Of a DNA stretch of 64,000 nucleotides, positions 51,278 to 60,222 are shown one piece after another. A model generated the notes under the pieces. The model did no database searches, was not told the DNA's origin, and worked only from the letters and a program-made list of their open reading frames with translations. The stretch is taken from positions 149,727 to 213,726 of the forward strand of contig JACPVS010000002.1 in assembly GCA_016197365.1 (NCBI GenBank), given 5' to 3'. The DNA comes from Mycolicibacterium cosmeticum. GTDB lineage: Bacteria > Actinomycetota > Actinomycetes > Mycobacteriales > Mycobacteriaceae. The translations under genes and the position numbers were made by a program. The first letter of the stretch is position 1. Every line of letters starts with the position of its first letter.

Positions 51278-52375
51278 ATGGAAGTTCCATTCACCTGGAA
51301 AGTCACCGGCTGGTTCATGATCGGCTGGTCAGCCGAGTTCGTGGCAGGCGAGACCCGGCCGCTGAAGTACTTCGGTGAGGATCTGGTCGCCTGGCGTGAC
51401 GAGTCCGGAGACCTGCACCTGATGGAAGGGCACTGCAAACATCTCGGTGCGCACCTGGGGCGCGGCGGCAAGATCGTCGGCGACTGTGTGGAATGCCCCT
51501 TCCACGGCTGGCGTTGGGGTCCCGACGGCGCCAACACCTTCATCCCGTATCAGCCCGACAAGCCCAACCGCGGGCTGAAGCTGCGGGTGTACCCGATCCA
51601 GGAACAGCACGGCTGCGTGTTCATGTGGTACCAGCCCCACGGCGAACCGCCGCAATGGGAACTGCCCGACATCTTCGACAAGTTCCCGCAGTTCCCCACC
51701 GACCCCGACGCGTTCTACCGGCCCTTCCCGGAATTCTCCCGATGTGCCGAGAACGAACCTGTGCACCCGCAGATCGTGGCCGAAAACGGCCCGGACAGTG
51801 CGCATTTCAAGTACGTGCACCGCGCCACCGTCACCCCGGTCTGCCTGGACTGGAAAGTCGTCGACAACGAGTGGCAGTTCCTCACCGGCTGGCCCGACGC
51901 CCGCAGTGAGGACCCGAACAAGATGGCCCTCTATATCCACAGCCACTTCTCCGGCCTGGGCTTCGCCATCAGCGCCTTCGAGGGTGCCTCCGAACACCGG
52001 CTCATCTTCGCCTGCACACCGGTCGACGACCAGGTCTCCAACATGTTCTATTCGATCTGGTGGCCCAAACAGCCCGGCGACACCTCCGACATCCCACCCG
52101 AGGACGTCCGCAAACGGGTCGAGAAGCAATACCTCATCACCGTGTGGGACGACCTGGACATCTGGCGCTATCAGAAGTACGTCGAACGTCCGTCGTTGTC
52201 CAAGATCGACGCGAAACCCTATATGGCCATGCGGAAGTGGGCGACGCAGTTCTATGAGGTCCCGCCGGCCTGGGCGAGCGAAGCGACGGGAAAAAGTCCG
52301 TGGGCGAGCGAAGCGACGGGAAAAAGTCCCTGGGCGAGCGAAGCGACGGGGCAAAAGCACGGCGCCAACGCGTGA
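51278..52375 (+). CDS. Rieske non-heme iron oxygenase (KshA-like)
   Basis: A 365-residue oxygenase. The Rieske cluster ligands are C-x-H in EGHCKHLGAHLGRGG and C-x2-H in CVECPFHGWRW; the catalytic iron region is GPDSAHFKYVHRA. Size and layout are like the oxygenase component of 3-ketosteroid 9-alpha-hydroxylase, but the substrate may differ. GGAGG lies 6 nt before ATG at 51278. The C-terminus is extended by three in-frame copies of a 10-residue unit encoded by a 30-bp repeat (52271-52360), not expected for the enzyme core. Its stop overlaps the next gene (GTGA). Confidence 0.9.
   Translation: MEVPFTWKVTGWFMIGWSAEFVAGETRPLKYFGEDLVAWRDESGDLHLMEGHCKHLGAHLGRGGKIVGDCVECPFHGWRWGPDGANTFIPYQPDKPNRGLKLRVYPIQEQHGCVFMWYQPHGEPPQWELPDIFDKFPQFPTDPDAFYRPFPEFSRCAENEPVHPQIVAENGPDSAHFKYVHRATVTPVCLDWKVVDNEWQFLTGWPDARSEDPNKMALYIHSHFSGLGFAISAFEGASEHRLIFACTPVDDQVSNMFYSIWWPKQPGDTSDIPPEDVRKRVEKQYLITVWDDLDIWRYQKYVERPSLSKIDAKPYMAMRKWATQFYEVPPAWASEATGKSPWASEATGKSPWASEATGQKHGANA
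52271..52360 (+). repeat. Three tandem 30-bp repeats in the Rieske gene 3' end
   Basis: Units 52271-52300, 52301-52330 and 52331-52360 each begin TGGGCGAGCGAAGCGACGGG. The first two differ only at their last base; the third diverges over its last nine. Each encodes WASEATG plus three residues (KSP, KSP, QKH), so copy number can vary without frame loss. Confidence 0.9.
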
Positions 52376-52962
52376 CGATAGCCGTCATCACCCAGGAACT
52401 GCAGGGTGCGGTGGTCGGCCCCAACGCCGGTCTCGCCGTCCTCGCCAAAGAAGCCCAGCGTGAAGCGCTGCCCAATATCGGTCGGCTGCTGCCCGCCGCC
52501 CGGGCGGCCGGTCACCACGTGGTGCACTGCCTGGTGCAGCGCCGGCCGGACGGGCTGGGCTCCAACCACAATGCCCGGCTGTTCGCCGCGGGTAAACGCT
52601 CGGTCGACATCACCCCCGGCAGCGAGGGCGCCACCCTGCTACCCGAATTCGGCCCGGAACAGCAGGATCTGGTACTGACCCGCTGGCACGGCGTCGGCCC
52701 CATGGGCGGTACCGACCTGGACGCGGTGCTGCGCAATCTCGGTGTGACCACCCTTGTCCCCGTGGGGGTTTCACTGAACATCGCGATCCCCAGCCTGGTG
52801 ATGGACGCCATCAATGCCGGCTACCAGGTCATCCTCCCGCGCGACGCCGTCGCCGGCTTTCCCGCCGACTACGGCCAGGCCGTCATCGACAACAGCCTCG
52901 CCCTGCTGGCCACGATCACCACCACAGATGAACTCATCGAAAGCTGGACGAACCATGGCTGA
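52372..52962 (+). CDS. Isochorismatase-like cysteine hydrolase homologue (triad degenerate)
   Basis: A 196-residue isochorismatase-fold protein. VLTRWHGVGPMGGTDLDAVL and GVTTLVPVGVSLNIAIPSLV occupy the positions of the family's Lys and Cys motifs, but the Asp, Lys and Cys of the triad appear as Glu (ELQ), Arg and Ala by alignment to the usual VIDxQ, K and GVATxxCV motifs. It may be a non-catalytic or altered enzyme. GTG at 52372 overlaps the Rieske stop (GTGA), which rejects longer starts within the tandem repeat. Overlaps the acyl-CoA synthetase by 8 nt. Confidence 0.78.
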   Translation: MTIAVITQELQGAVVGPNAGLAVLAKEAQREALPNIGRLLPAARAAGHHVVHCLVQRRPDGLGSNHNARLFAAGKRSVDITPGSEGATLLPEFGPEQQDLVLTRWHGVGPMGGTDLDAVLRNLGVTTLVPVGVSLNIAIPSLVMDAINAGYQVILPRDAVAGFPADYGQAVIDNSLALLATITTTDELIESWTNHG

Positions 52963-54619
52963 CACATGCCCGATGTTCACCGTCCCCGCCGTCGCCGAAG
53001 CCGTCGCGGCGGCGATACCCGACCGCACGCTGGTAGCCCAGGGCGAACGTCGCTACAGCTACCGCCACATCGTCGACCGGTCCAATCGGCTCGCTGCATA
53101 CCTTCATTCGCGCGGACTGGGCTGCCACATCGACCGTGAGTCATTGTCCGGACACCAGGTGGGCCAGGATCTGCTCGGCATCTACGCCTACAACGGGCCA
53201 GAGTTCGTCGAGGGCCTGCTCGGCGCGTTCCGCGCCAGGGTCGCCCCGTTCAACGTCAACTACCGCTACGTCAAGAACGAATTGCAGTACCTGCTGGCTG
53301 ATTCCGAGGCTTCGGCGCTGCTGTATCACGCCGCGTTCGCACCACGGGTGGCTGAGATCCGGGACGAACTACCCCATCTGAAGGTCCTGATCCAGATCGC
53401 CGACGATTCCGGCAACGAACTACTCGACGGTGCCGTGGACTACGAGTCGATCGTCAACGCGGACATTGCGGCCCCACCGGTCGAGCCCTCCCCGGACGAC
53501 CTCTACGTGCTCTACACCGGCGGCACCACCGGCATGCCCAAGGGTGTGCTGTGGCGCCAGCATGACATCTTCATGACCGCATTCGGTGGCCGCAACATGG
53601 TCACCGGCGAGCGGGTCGGCTCGATCGACGAGATCGTCGCCCGGGTGGCGGAGAACCCCGGCACCAAACTGCTGATCCTGCCGCCGCTGATCCACGGCGC
53701 CGCGCAATGGGCAGCCATGACGGCCATCACCACGGGTCAGACATTGGTGTTCCCCAGCGTCGTCGAACGCTTCGACACCGACGACGTGGTGCGCACCATC
53801 GAGCGTGAGCGGGTGCTGGTCGCCACCGTGGTCGGCGACGCAATGGCCCGGCCACTGCTGGCCGCCATCCAGAGCAGTCTGGCCGACGGCAGCGCCGACG
53901 TCTCCTCGCTCTCGGTCGTCGCGAACGGCGGCGCGCAACTCACCCCATATGTGAAGCAGCAGTTGATCGATGCGAAGCCGGGGCTCATCGTGATCGACGG
54001 AGTCGGTTCGTCGGAGACCGGCGCGCAGATGAGCCACATGTCGGCACCCGGTGCCGTCTCGACCGGCACGTTCAACGCCGGGCCCGACACCTGTGTGGTG
54101 GCCGAGGATCTCAGCGCCGTACTGCCGCCCGCCCACGAGGGGCTCGGCTGGCTGGCGCAGCGCGGCTACGTCCCGTTGGGTTACAAGGGCGACGCCACCA
54201 AGACGGCGGCGACTTTCCCGGTCATCGACGGCGTGCGGTTCGCGGTGCCGGGCGACCGTGCCCGCCACCTCGACAGCGGGGCCGTCGAACTGCTCGGCCG
54301 CGATTCGGTGACCATCAACTCCGGTGGGGAGAAGATCTTCGCCGAGGAGGTCGAGTCCGCAATCGCCTCACATCCCGCGGTGGCCGACGTCGTGGTGGCC
54401 GGCCGGCCCAGTGAGCGGTGGGGCAGCGAAGTCGTCGCGGTCGTCGCCCTGGCCGAGGGTGCGCACGCCGATGCCGACGAACTGATCCGGCATGCCGAAA
54501 CATCCATCGCGCGGTACAAACTCCCGAAGGCAGTGGTGTTCCGCCCGGTGCTCGAGCGCAGTCCCGCAGGCAAGGCCGACTACCGGTGGGCTCGGGAGCA
54601 GGCTGTCAGCGGTTCTTGA
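52955..54619 (+). CDS. Acyl-CoA synthetase (FadD/AMP-binding family)
   Basis: A 554-residue adenylate-forming ligase that would activate a carboxylic acid intermediate with ATP and CoA. The phosphate loop is LYTGGTTGMPKGVLW, the adenine/acyl region VIDGVGSSETGAQ, the hinge GRDSVTINSGGEKIF and the C-terminal catalytic Lys in ERSPAGKADYRW. ATG at 52955 starts within the last codons of the preceding gene. The gene ends converging on an aldehyde dehydrogenase with 14-nt overlap. The substrate is probably a carboxylate produced by the cluster's aldehyde dehydrogenases. Confidence 0.9.
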   Translation: MADTCPMFTVPAVAEAVAAAIPDRTLVAQGERRYSYRHIVDRSNRLAAYLHSRGLGCHIDRESLSGHQVGQDLLGIYAYNGPEFVEGLLGAFRARVAPFNVNYRYVKNELQYLLADSEASALLYHAAFAPRVAEIRDELPHLKVLIQIADDSGNELLDGAVDYESIVNADIAAPPVEPSPDDLYVLYTGGTTGMPKGVLWRQHDIFMTAFGGRNMVTGERVGSIDEIVARVAENPGTKLLILPPLIHGAAQWAAMTAITTGQTLVFPSVVERFDTDDVVRTIERERVLVATVVGDAMARPLLAAIQSSLADGSADVSSLSVVANGGAQLTPYVKQQLIDAKPGLIVIDGVGSSETGAQMSHMSAPGAVSTGTFNAGPDTCVVAEDLSAVLPPAHEGLGWLAQRGYVPLGYKGDATKTAATFPVIDGVRFAVPGDRARHLDSGAVELLGRDSVTINSGGEKIFAEEVESAIASHPAVADVVVAGRPSERWGSEVVAVVALAEGAHADADELIRHAETSIARYKLPKAVVFRPVLERSPAGKADYRWAREQAVSGS

Positions 54620-56081
54620 GCCGACGGTGAGTACGCCGGCGCGCCATCGCCAGGGTGACGTCGGCGTACATCCGCATGCCCCGCCGGAACGGCGGCGCGG
54701 CACTTCCCGTCATGCTGAACGGCAGGTCGGTGCCCACCACCGTCCGCTGGTGACTGAACGCGTCGAAGCCGGCCTTGCCGTGATAGGCACCCATGCCGCT
54801 GCGACCGACCCCACCGAAAGGCGCCGCGGACGGAATCATCTGCGCGGCGAAGTCATTTCGCGCGACACCGCCACTGCGGGTGTTGCCCACGAACGTCCGG
54901 AAGGCATCACCGTCGGGCCCGTACCAATAGGCCACCAACGGCGCCGGCCGGGCGTTGATGTAGTCGATCGCCTGTGTCAGGGTGGAATACCCGTGCACCG
55001 CGAGGACGGGCCCGAAGATCTCCTCCGTGGCGATCTGCATCGTGTCGTCGATGTCGCGCACGATGGTCGGCGCGATCTTGCGGCTGGTCCGGTCCGGCAG
55101 TGTCTCGCCCGGCGGCGCAACGGCTTCCACGGTGGCGCCGCGAGCACGCGCATCGTCGACCAGCCCGACCACCCGGTCGAAGTTGGCCTCGTTCACACTT
55201 GAGCAGTAGTCGCCGTTGGCGATGATGGCCGGGAACATCCCCTGCAGCGTCTGGCGCGCGACGTCGACGAACTCACCGACTTTCTGATCGGGGACGAACA
55301 CGTAGTCGGGACACACGCAGACCTGACCGCCATTGACCATGCGCGCCTGCGCGATCCGCGTCGCGGAGCGGCGGATGTCGGCATCCGGAGCGACCACGAC
55401 CGGGTTCTTGCCACCGAGTTCCAGCGTCACCGGGACCAGATTCTCGGCGGCGGCGCGCTGCACCAGGGACCCGACGCCCGGCGAGCCGGTGAAGAACAGG
55501 TGGTCGAACGGTAGCGCCGAGAAATCCGCGGCCACCTCGGTGCCACCGGTGAACACCGCCAACTCGGTCTCGTCGAAGTAGTCCGGTGCCGTCGCCGCCA
55601 TCAGTTCGGCGGTGTGCGAGGTGATTTCGGACATCTTGATCATCACCCGGTTCCCGGCGGCGAACGCGGCCGACGCCGGCAGGACCACCAGATTCAGCGG
55701 GAAGTTCCACGGGCCGATGATCCCGACGACACCCAGCGGGGCCGGTTCCACCTCGGCGCGCAGGCCGGCCAGCCGGGCGGCGCGCATCAGCTTGGTGGCT
55801 CGCATCCATTGCGCCACATGGGCCCGGGTGTGCTCGATCACCGGGATGATGCCGACCACCTCGGTGAACAGCGAGGCGGCGCGGGACCGGGTACCGAAGT
55901 CGGCGGCCATGGCGTCGACGAAGGCATCGGTGTTGTCGAGGACGAGCGCCATCAACCGGTCGATGCGGTGCTGCCGGACCGCGACGTCCGGCGGACCGTC
56001 GGCGATGAACGATCGCCGCTGGCGTTCCAGCAGAGCGCGCATGTCCAGTCCGCGCTCGACCCGCTCGTCGGTTGTGCTCAT
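54606..56081 (-). CDS. Aldehyde dehydrogenase (coniferyl-aldehyde dehydrogenase-like)
   Basis: A 491-residue ALDH of the class-3-like, CALDH branch. IIGPWNFPLNLVVLPASAAF binds cofactor, LELGGKNPVVV carries the general-base region and GGQVCVCPDYVFVP the catalytic cysteine. The C-terminal basic tail (RRRTHRRLKNR) is unusual and could be membrane or surface associated. GGAGGGAG precedes ATG at 56081. Site 4 lies 118 bp upstream with TACAGT (minus) inside it as a possible -10. Confidence 0.9.
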   Translation of the reverse strand: MSTTDERVERGLDMRALLERQRRSFIADGPPDVAVRQHRIDRLMALVLDNTDAFVDAMAADFGTRSRAASLFTEVVGIIPVIEHTRAHVAQWMRATKLMRAARLAGLRAEVEPAPLGVVGIIGPWNFPLNLVVLPASAAFAAGNRVMIKMSEITSHTAELMAATAPDYFDETELAVFTGGTEVAADFSALPFDHLFFTGSPGVGSLVQRAAAENLVPVTLELGGKNPVVVAPDADIRRSATRIAQARMVNGGQVCVCPDYVFVPDQKVGEFVDVARQTLQGMFPAIIANGDYCSSVNEANFDRVVGLVDDARARGATVEAVAPPGETLPDRTSRKIAPTIVRDIDDTMQIATEEIFGPVLAVHGYSTLTQAIDYINARPAPLVAYWYGPDGDAFRTFVGNTRSGGVARNDFAAQMIPSAAPFGGVGRSGMGAYHGKAGFDAFSHQRTVVGTDLPFSMTGSAAPPFRRGMRMYADVTLAMARRRTHRRLKNR

Positions 56082-56198
56082 ATCCGAAAACTCCCTCCGG
56101 TAAATGCCACGGTAGCAGTCCGGGCAGGCCGTCGAACCGATACCGGCACCTCGGTATCGGTACTGCAAAATCGGGTGTTTCGACCAGACGGGACGGTC

Positions 56199-56217
56199 TA
56201 CTGTAATCTTTACCGTA
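56199..56217. promoter_or_regulatory. Cluster operator, site 4
   Basis: TACTGTAA-TCT-TTACCGTA matches the shared palindrome at 15 of 16 arm positions. It sits in the divergent region between aldehyde dehydrogenase (start 56081) and P450 (start 56258); TACAGT (minus) and TACCGT (plus) inside it are candidate -10 elements for the two directions. Confidence 0.8.
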
Positions 56218-56257
56218 ATTGCCCTCTGTAGGACCGGCACGAAGGTGGGGACCAGGC

Positions 56258-57481
56258 GTGGAAAGCCAGACTGAGGATGCGTCCGCCGCAGCGGATGTCT
56301 TGGGCGAATCCTTCAACCTGTTGCGGGATCCCTACCCGTTGTTCGCCTACCACCGCGCCCGCAACGGCGTGTTCGAGGGCAGCGTCATGGACTGGCGCAA
56401 GACCCCCGAGTCGCTGCGTGCCGAGCACCAATACGCCGCCGTGTCCTTCGACGCCGTCAGCACCGTGTTCCGCGACGGCAAGTCCTTCAACTCGAAGATC
56501 TACGACAACACCATCGGCCTGTTCATCGGCCCGTCCATCCTGGCCATGGAGGGCAAGCCGCACCGAGATCATCGCAATCTCGTGACCACCGCGTTCAAGA
56601 CCAAGTCCTTGGCCCGTTGGGAACCCGAGATCGTGCGGCCCATCTGTGAGGCACTGATCGACGAGTTCCTCGAGACGGGGCGCGCGGATCTGGTCCGCGA
56701 CTTCACGTTCGAATTCCCCACCCGGGTCATCTCGAAGCTGCTCGGCCTGCCCGAGGAGGACCTGGCCTGGTTCCGCCAACGTGCCGTCGAATTGATCAGC
56801 TACACAGTCAAATACAAGCGCGCGTTCGAGGCCTCCGCGGCACTGAAGGACTACTTCCTCAACCAGATCGAGTTGCGCCGTTCCGCGCCCACCGATGACA
56901 TCATCGGCGACCTGGTGACCGCCGAGGTGGCCGGGGAGAAACTCACCGACGAGGCCATCTACTCGTTCCTGCGACTGTTGCTGCCCGCCGGGCTGGAGAC
57001 CACCTACCGGTCCTCGGGCAATCTGCTGTACCTGCTGCTCACCCACCCCCAGCAGTTCGCGGCGGTACAGGCCGACCGGGAACTGCTGGGACAAGCCATC
57101 GAAGAAGCATTGCGCTTCGAGACCCCGCTGACCACCGTGCAGCGTTCGGCCAATGTCGAGACCGCGCTCGACGGTGTGGCGCTGCCCGCCGGCGCGGTGA
57201 TCGACGTGTGCATCGGATCGGCCAACCGCGACGAAACCCGTTGGGAGCGGCCCGAAGAGTTCGACATCTTCCGCAAGCGCGTACCCCACATCACCTTTGC
57301 CGCGGGCGAACACACCTGCCTGGGCCTGCATCTGGCCCGCATGGAGACCCGGGTGGCGATGGAATGCCTGCTCGACCGCGTGACCGACATCGAACTCGAC
57401 ACCAGCAGCGATCCCCACATCTTCGGTCAGCCGTTCCGCTCCCCCACAGCCATCCCCGTCACCTTCAACCCGGTCAGCTGA
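56258..57481 (+). CDS. Cytochrome P450
   Basis: A 407-residue P450. The I-helix is LLPAGLETTYRSS with Glu-Thr-Thr, ExxR in EEALRFET and the heme loop is FAAGEHTCLGLHLAR, where Ala replaces the usual Gly after Phe. The N-terminal FNLLRDPYPLFAYHRARNGV is normal for soluble bacterial P450s. GGTGGGGA precedes GTG at 56258. It is followed after 1 nt by a TetR gene, so the regulator is co-transcribed and thereby under site 4. Confidence 0.9.
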   Translation: MESQTEDASAAADVLGESFNLLRDPYPLFAYHRARNGVFEGSVMDWRKTPESLRAEHQYAAVSFDAVSTVFRDGKSFNSKIYDNTIGLFIGPSILAMEGKPHRDHRNLVTTAFKTKSLARWEPEIVRPICEALIDEFLETGRADLVRDFTFEFPTRVISKLLGLPEEDLAWFRQRAVELISYTVKYKRAFEASAALKDYFLNQIELRRSAPTDDIIGDLVTAEVAGEKLTDEAIYSFLRLLLPAGLETTYRSSGNLLYLLLTHPQQFAAVQADRELLGQAIEEALRFETPLTTVQRSANVETALDGVALPAGAVIDVCIGSANRDETRWERPEEFDIFRKRVPHITFAAGEHTCLGLHLARMETRVAMECLLDRVTDIELDTSSDPHIFGQPFRSPTAIPVTFNPVS

Positions 57482-57482
57482 C

Positions 57483-58166
57483 ATGACCCGGCCCGCGTCC
57501 AAACGCAAGCGCCGCGAGCGCGGGTCGATCAACGTCGAAGAAATCCTCAACGGCGCGTTCGAGGTGGCCGAGCAGGTCTCCATCGATCACCTGAGCATGC
57601 CGCAACTGGCCCGCCACCTCGATGTGGGTGTCACCAGCATCTACTGGTATTTCCGCCGTAAGGACGATCTGCTCGACGCGATGACCGACCGTGCGCTGGA
57701 TTCCTACGACTTCACCGCCACCACCATCGACGCCGACAACTGGCGCGAATCCCTGGCCCACCACGCGCGCACCATGCGAAAGATGTTCTTGGCCAGCCCG
57801 ATCCTGTGTGACCTGATACTGATCCGGGGGTCCTACAGCCGCCAGGCCGTGCAGGGTGCCATCCGCAAACTGGAACCACCCGTCGCTGCGCTGGTGCGGG
57901 CCGGGCTGACGCCCACCCAGGCCTTCGACACCTATTCGGCCATCGCCACACATGTGCGCGCCACGGTGATCATGGAACGACTGCAGGACAAGATGCCCGG
58001 CATCGAACCACGAGGCGAAGGGCAGCGGGCGCTCATCGACGCCGCGACCACGCCCTACATCGCCGAGGCGACCGGGCAGGGGCACCGCTTGGGCGTCGCC
58101 GACGACATCAACTTCGAGTATGTCCTGGGCTGCATCCTGGACCGTGCCGAAGCCCTTGTTGCATAA
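57483..58166 (+). CDS. TetR-family regulator, candidate master regulator of the cluster
   Basis: A 227-residue TetR protein with a basic N-terminus (RPASKRKRRERGSINVEEIL) and HTH IDHLSMPQLARHLDVGVTSIYWYFRRKDDLLDAM (about residues 37-70). It follows the P450 gene by 1 nt, so it would be autoregulated through site 4. As the only TetR inside a unit carrying the 19-bp palindrome, it is the best candidate for binding all five sites. The ligand is probably the cluster substrate or its CoA ester (inference). Confidence 0.85.
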   Translation: MTRPASKRKRRERGSINVEEILNGAFEVAEQVSIDHLSMPQLARHLDVGVTSIYWYFRRKDDLLDAMTDRALDSYDFTATTIDADNWRESLAHHARTMRKMFLASPILCDLILIRGSYSRQAVQGAIRKLEPPVAALVRAGLTPTQAFDTYSAIATHVRATVIMERLQDKMPGIEPRGEGQRALIDAATTPYIAEATGQGHRLGVADDINFEYVLGCILDRAEALVA

Positions 58167-58172
58167 CCGGTT

Positions 58173-59708
58173 TCAGGACCGCGGCCGGCGCCACCCGATG
58201 GTCTTGGTCTCGGTGTACTGCGCGAATCCTTCGATGCCGCACTGCCGCCCGACGCCGCTGTTCTTGAATCCACCGAACGGTGCGTCGGCGCCGTAGTACA
58301 TGCCGCCGTTGACGCCGATCGCGCCGGTCCGGATCCGCCGGGCCACGCCCATCGCCCGGTCGGCGGACGTGGACAGCACCGCGCCCGCGAGGCCGAAGGC
58401 GCTGTCGTTGGCCAGCCGTACCGCCTCGTCGTCGTCGTCGAACGGGATGAGAACGAGCACCGGACCGAACACCTCGTCCTGCGCGATGGCGGAGGCCGGA
58501 TCGGCCCCCACGATGACGGTGGGCGCGACGAAGTGCCCGCCCGTCAGGTGTTCCGGTAAGCCTGCCGGCACACCACCGCCCACCACGATGTCGGCCCCAT
58601 CGCGCCGCGCCCCCTCGATGGCGTCGAGCACGCGCTGCTTCTGCGCTGCGCTGATCAGCGGGCCCACCAACGTGGTCGGCAGCACGGGATCACCGACCGG
58701 CACCCCACCGAAAGCCATCGTCACGTTGGCCACGGCCTCGTCGAACAGGCTGCGGTGTACCAGCATCCGGGTGTTCGCAGCGCAGGCCTGGCCTGCGTGC
58801 ACGCAGGCGCCGATGGCGCTGGGAATGATGTGCGCCGGGTTGGCGTCATCCAGCACGATCATCGCCGACTTGCCGCCGAGCTCCAGGAAGGTGCGCTTCA
58901 TCGTGTCCGCGCCGACCCGCATCAGGTGCCGGCCCACCGCGGTGGAACCGGTGAACGACACCATGTCGACGCGCGGATCGGTGCCGAGCAGACCCGCGAC
59001 CTCGTTGGACGGGGTGGGCACCACATTGATCACGCCGGGTGGGATGTCGGTGTGCTCGGCGATCAGCCGGCCCAACCGGGTGGCGTTCCACGGGGTGTTC
59101 GGGTCCGGTTTGAGCAGCACGGTGTTCCCGGCCGCCAGCGCCGGACCGATCTTGTTCAGGATCACCTCGACGGGGAAGTTGGACGGCGTGATGGCCGCGA
59201 CGACCCCGACGGCCTCCTTGACGACCGTGCGGGCATTACGCTCGCCGAACAGGCCGCCGCCGTCCAGGGTGCGTTCCCATTCGAATTCGTCGATGAGCCG
59301 GGCCGGGTAGCACAGCGCGTCGGTCAGCGGCCAGTCCAACTGGGCGTTCTGTGTCGTCATCGCCGGGCACCCGACCTCGGCGATCAATTCCTCGCGCAGA
59401 TCTTCTTTTTCGGCCTCGATGGCGTCTTGCAGCTGCAAAAGTGTGCGCTGCCGCAGGGCACGGTTGACCGCCCAGTCGCCGTCGTCGAAGGCGCGCCGGG
59501 CGGCGGCGATCGCGGCATCCATATCTTCGGCGCCCGCGGCCGACGTGGTACCCAGCACCAGGCCGGTGGCCGGGCTGACATTGTCGAATTCGGCGCCGGA
59601 CGCGGCGGTGACCAGCTGCCCGTCGATCAGCATGCGCTTCTCGGCGCGGCCCGCGGCGCGGCGGCCGACCTCCACGCTCGTGACCTGCTCCGCGACCAGC
59701 TCGCTCAC
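58173..59708 (-). CDS. Aldehyde dehydrogenase
   Basis: A 511-residue NAD(P)-dependent aldehyde dehydrogenase. Conserved segments include AAITPSNFPVEVILNKIGPALAAGN, SFTGSTAVGRHL, FLELGGKSAMIVLDD and the catalytic cysteine in VHAGQACAANTRM; the C-terminal PFGGFKNSGVGRQCGIEGFAQYTETK is typical. GTGGAGG lies before GTG at 59708. The promoter -10 (TACAGT, minus) lies inside site 5. Probably oxidises an aldehyde made by the cluster P450s or dehydrogenases. Confidence 0.9.
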   Translation of the reverse strand: MSELVAEQVTSVEVGRRAAGRAEKRMLIDGQLVTAASGAEFDNVSPATGLVLGTTSAAGAEDMDAAIAAARRAFDDGDWAVNRALRQRTLLQLQDAIEAEKEDLREELIAEVGCPAMTTQNAQLDWPLTDALCYPARLIDEFEWERTLDGGGLFGERNARTVVKEAVGVVAAITPSNFPVEVILNKIGPALAAGNTVLLKPDPNTPWNATRLGRLIAEHTDIPPGVINVVPTPSNEVAGLLGTDPRVDMVSFTGSTAVGRHLMRVGADTMKRTFLELGGKSAMIVLDDANPAHIIPSAIGACVHAGQACAANTRMLVHRSLFDEAVANVTMAFGGVPVGDPVLPTTLVGPLISAAQKQRVLDAIEGARRDGADIVVGGGVPAGLPEHLTGGHFVAPTVIVGADPASAIAQDEVFGPVLVLIPFDDDDEAVRLANDSAFGLAGAVLSTSADRAMGVARRIRTGAIGVNGGMYYGADAPFGGFKNSGVGRQCGIEGFAQYTETKTIGWRRPRS

Positions 59709-59744
59709 CGCAACCTCCACTCGTAGACCCAACCCGACGTACGA

Positions 59745-59763
59745 TACTGTAAGAATTACAGTT
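59745..59763. promoter_or_regulatory. Cluster operator, site 5, with two embedded -10 elements
   Basis: TACTGTAA-GAA-TTACAGTT matches the shared palindrome at 15 of 16 arm positions. TACAGT occurs on both strands within it (plus 59757-59762; minus 59746-59751), each a plausible -10, giving back-to-back divergent promoters inside one operator. Confidence 0.8.
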
Positions 59764-59799
59764 GGCTTGTGCAGTTCATCGATCCGGCAGGAGGCGCCC

Positions 59800-60222
59800 A
59801 TGCAGAAAGCACTGGCACCGGAGATCTCGACATGGCCCGCAGCGGATCCGGCGCTGATCGGCAGCCGTTGCGGCACATGCTCGGCGACCACCTTTCCCAT
59901 CCAGCGCCGCTGCCCCAAATGCAGCAGCGACGCGATGACCGACGAGCAACTCCCCCGCCGCGGCACCCTGGTCGCCTGGACCACCCAGGGCTTCCCACCC
60001 GGGCCGCCGTACAAGGGTCCCGTCGGTAGGGACTTCGTGCCCTTCGGGGTGGGGCTGGTGCAGCTCGGTGACACGATCCGCATCGAGGGCCGGCTGACCG
60101 AGAACGACCCGACGAAGCTGCAATTCGGAATGCCGGTCGAGCTGACCATGCTGCCGTTCGCCACCGACGATGAGGGTGACGACCTGATCACCTTCGCCTT
60201 CAAGCCCCTGGGAGCATCATGA
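59800..60222 (+). CDS. DUF35-type zinc ribbon / OB-fold protein (thiolase partner)
   Basis: A 140-residue acyl-CoA-associated protein. The rubredoxin-like zinc ribbon CGTC...CPKC (residues about 30-50) precedes an OB-fold with GRDFVPFGVGLVQLGDTIRIEGRL. Such proteins partner thiolase-like subunits, as ChsH2-type DUF35 domains do with Ltp2 in sterol side-chain cleavage. AGGAGG lies before ATG at 59800. The stop overlaps the thiolase-like gene (ATGA at 60219). Confidence 0.88.
   Translation: MQKALAPEISTWPAADPALIGSRCGTCSATTFPIQRRCPKCSSDAMTDEQLPRRGTLVAWTTQGFPPGPPYKGPVGRDFVPFGVGLVQLGDTIRIEGRLTENDPTKLQFGMPVELTMLPFATDDEGDDLITFAFKPLGAS

Noticed and set aside
52271..52360. Tandem repeats considered as a CRISPR array
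   Set aside because: The 30-bp units are directly adjacent with no spacers and are in frame inside a coding sequence.
52300..52371. Earlier start for the isochorismatase-like gene
   Set aside because: It would translate the tandem repeat in another frame; GTG at 52372 forms the usual GTGA overlap and gives the family length.
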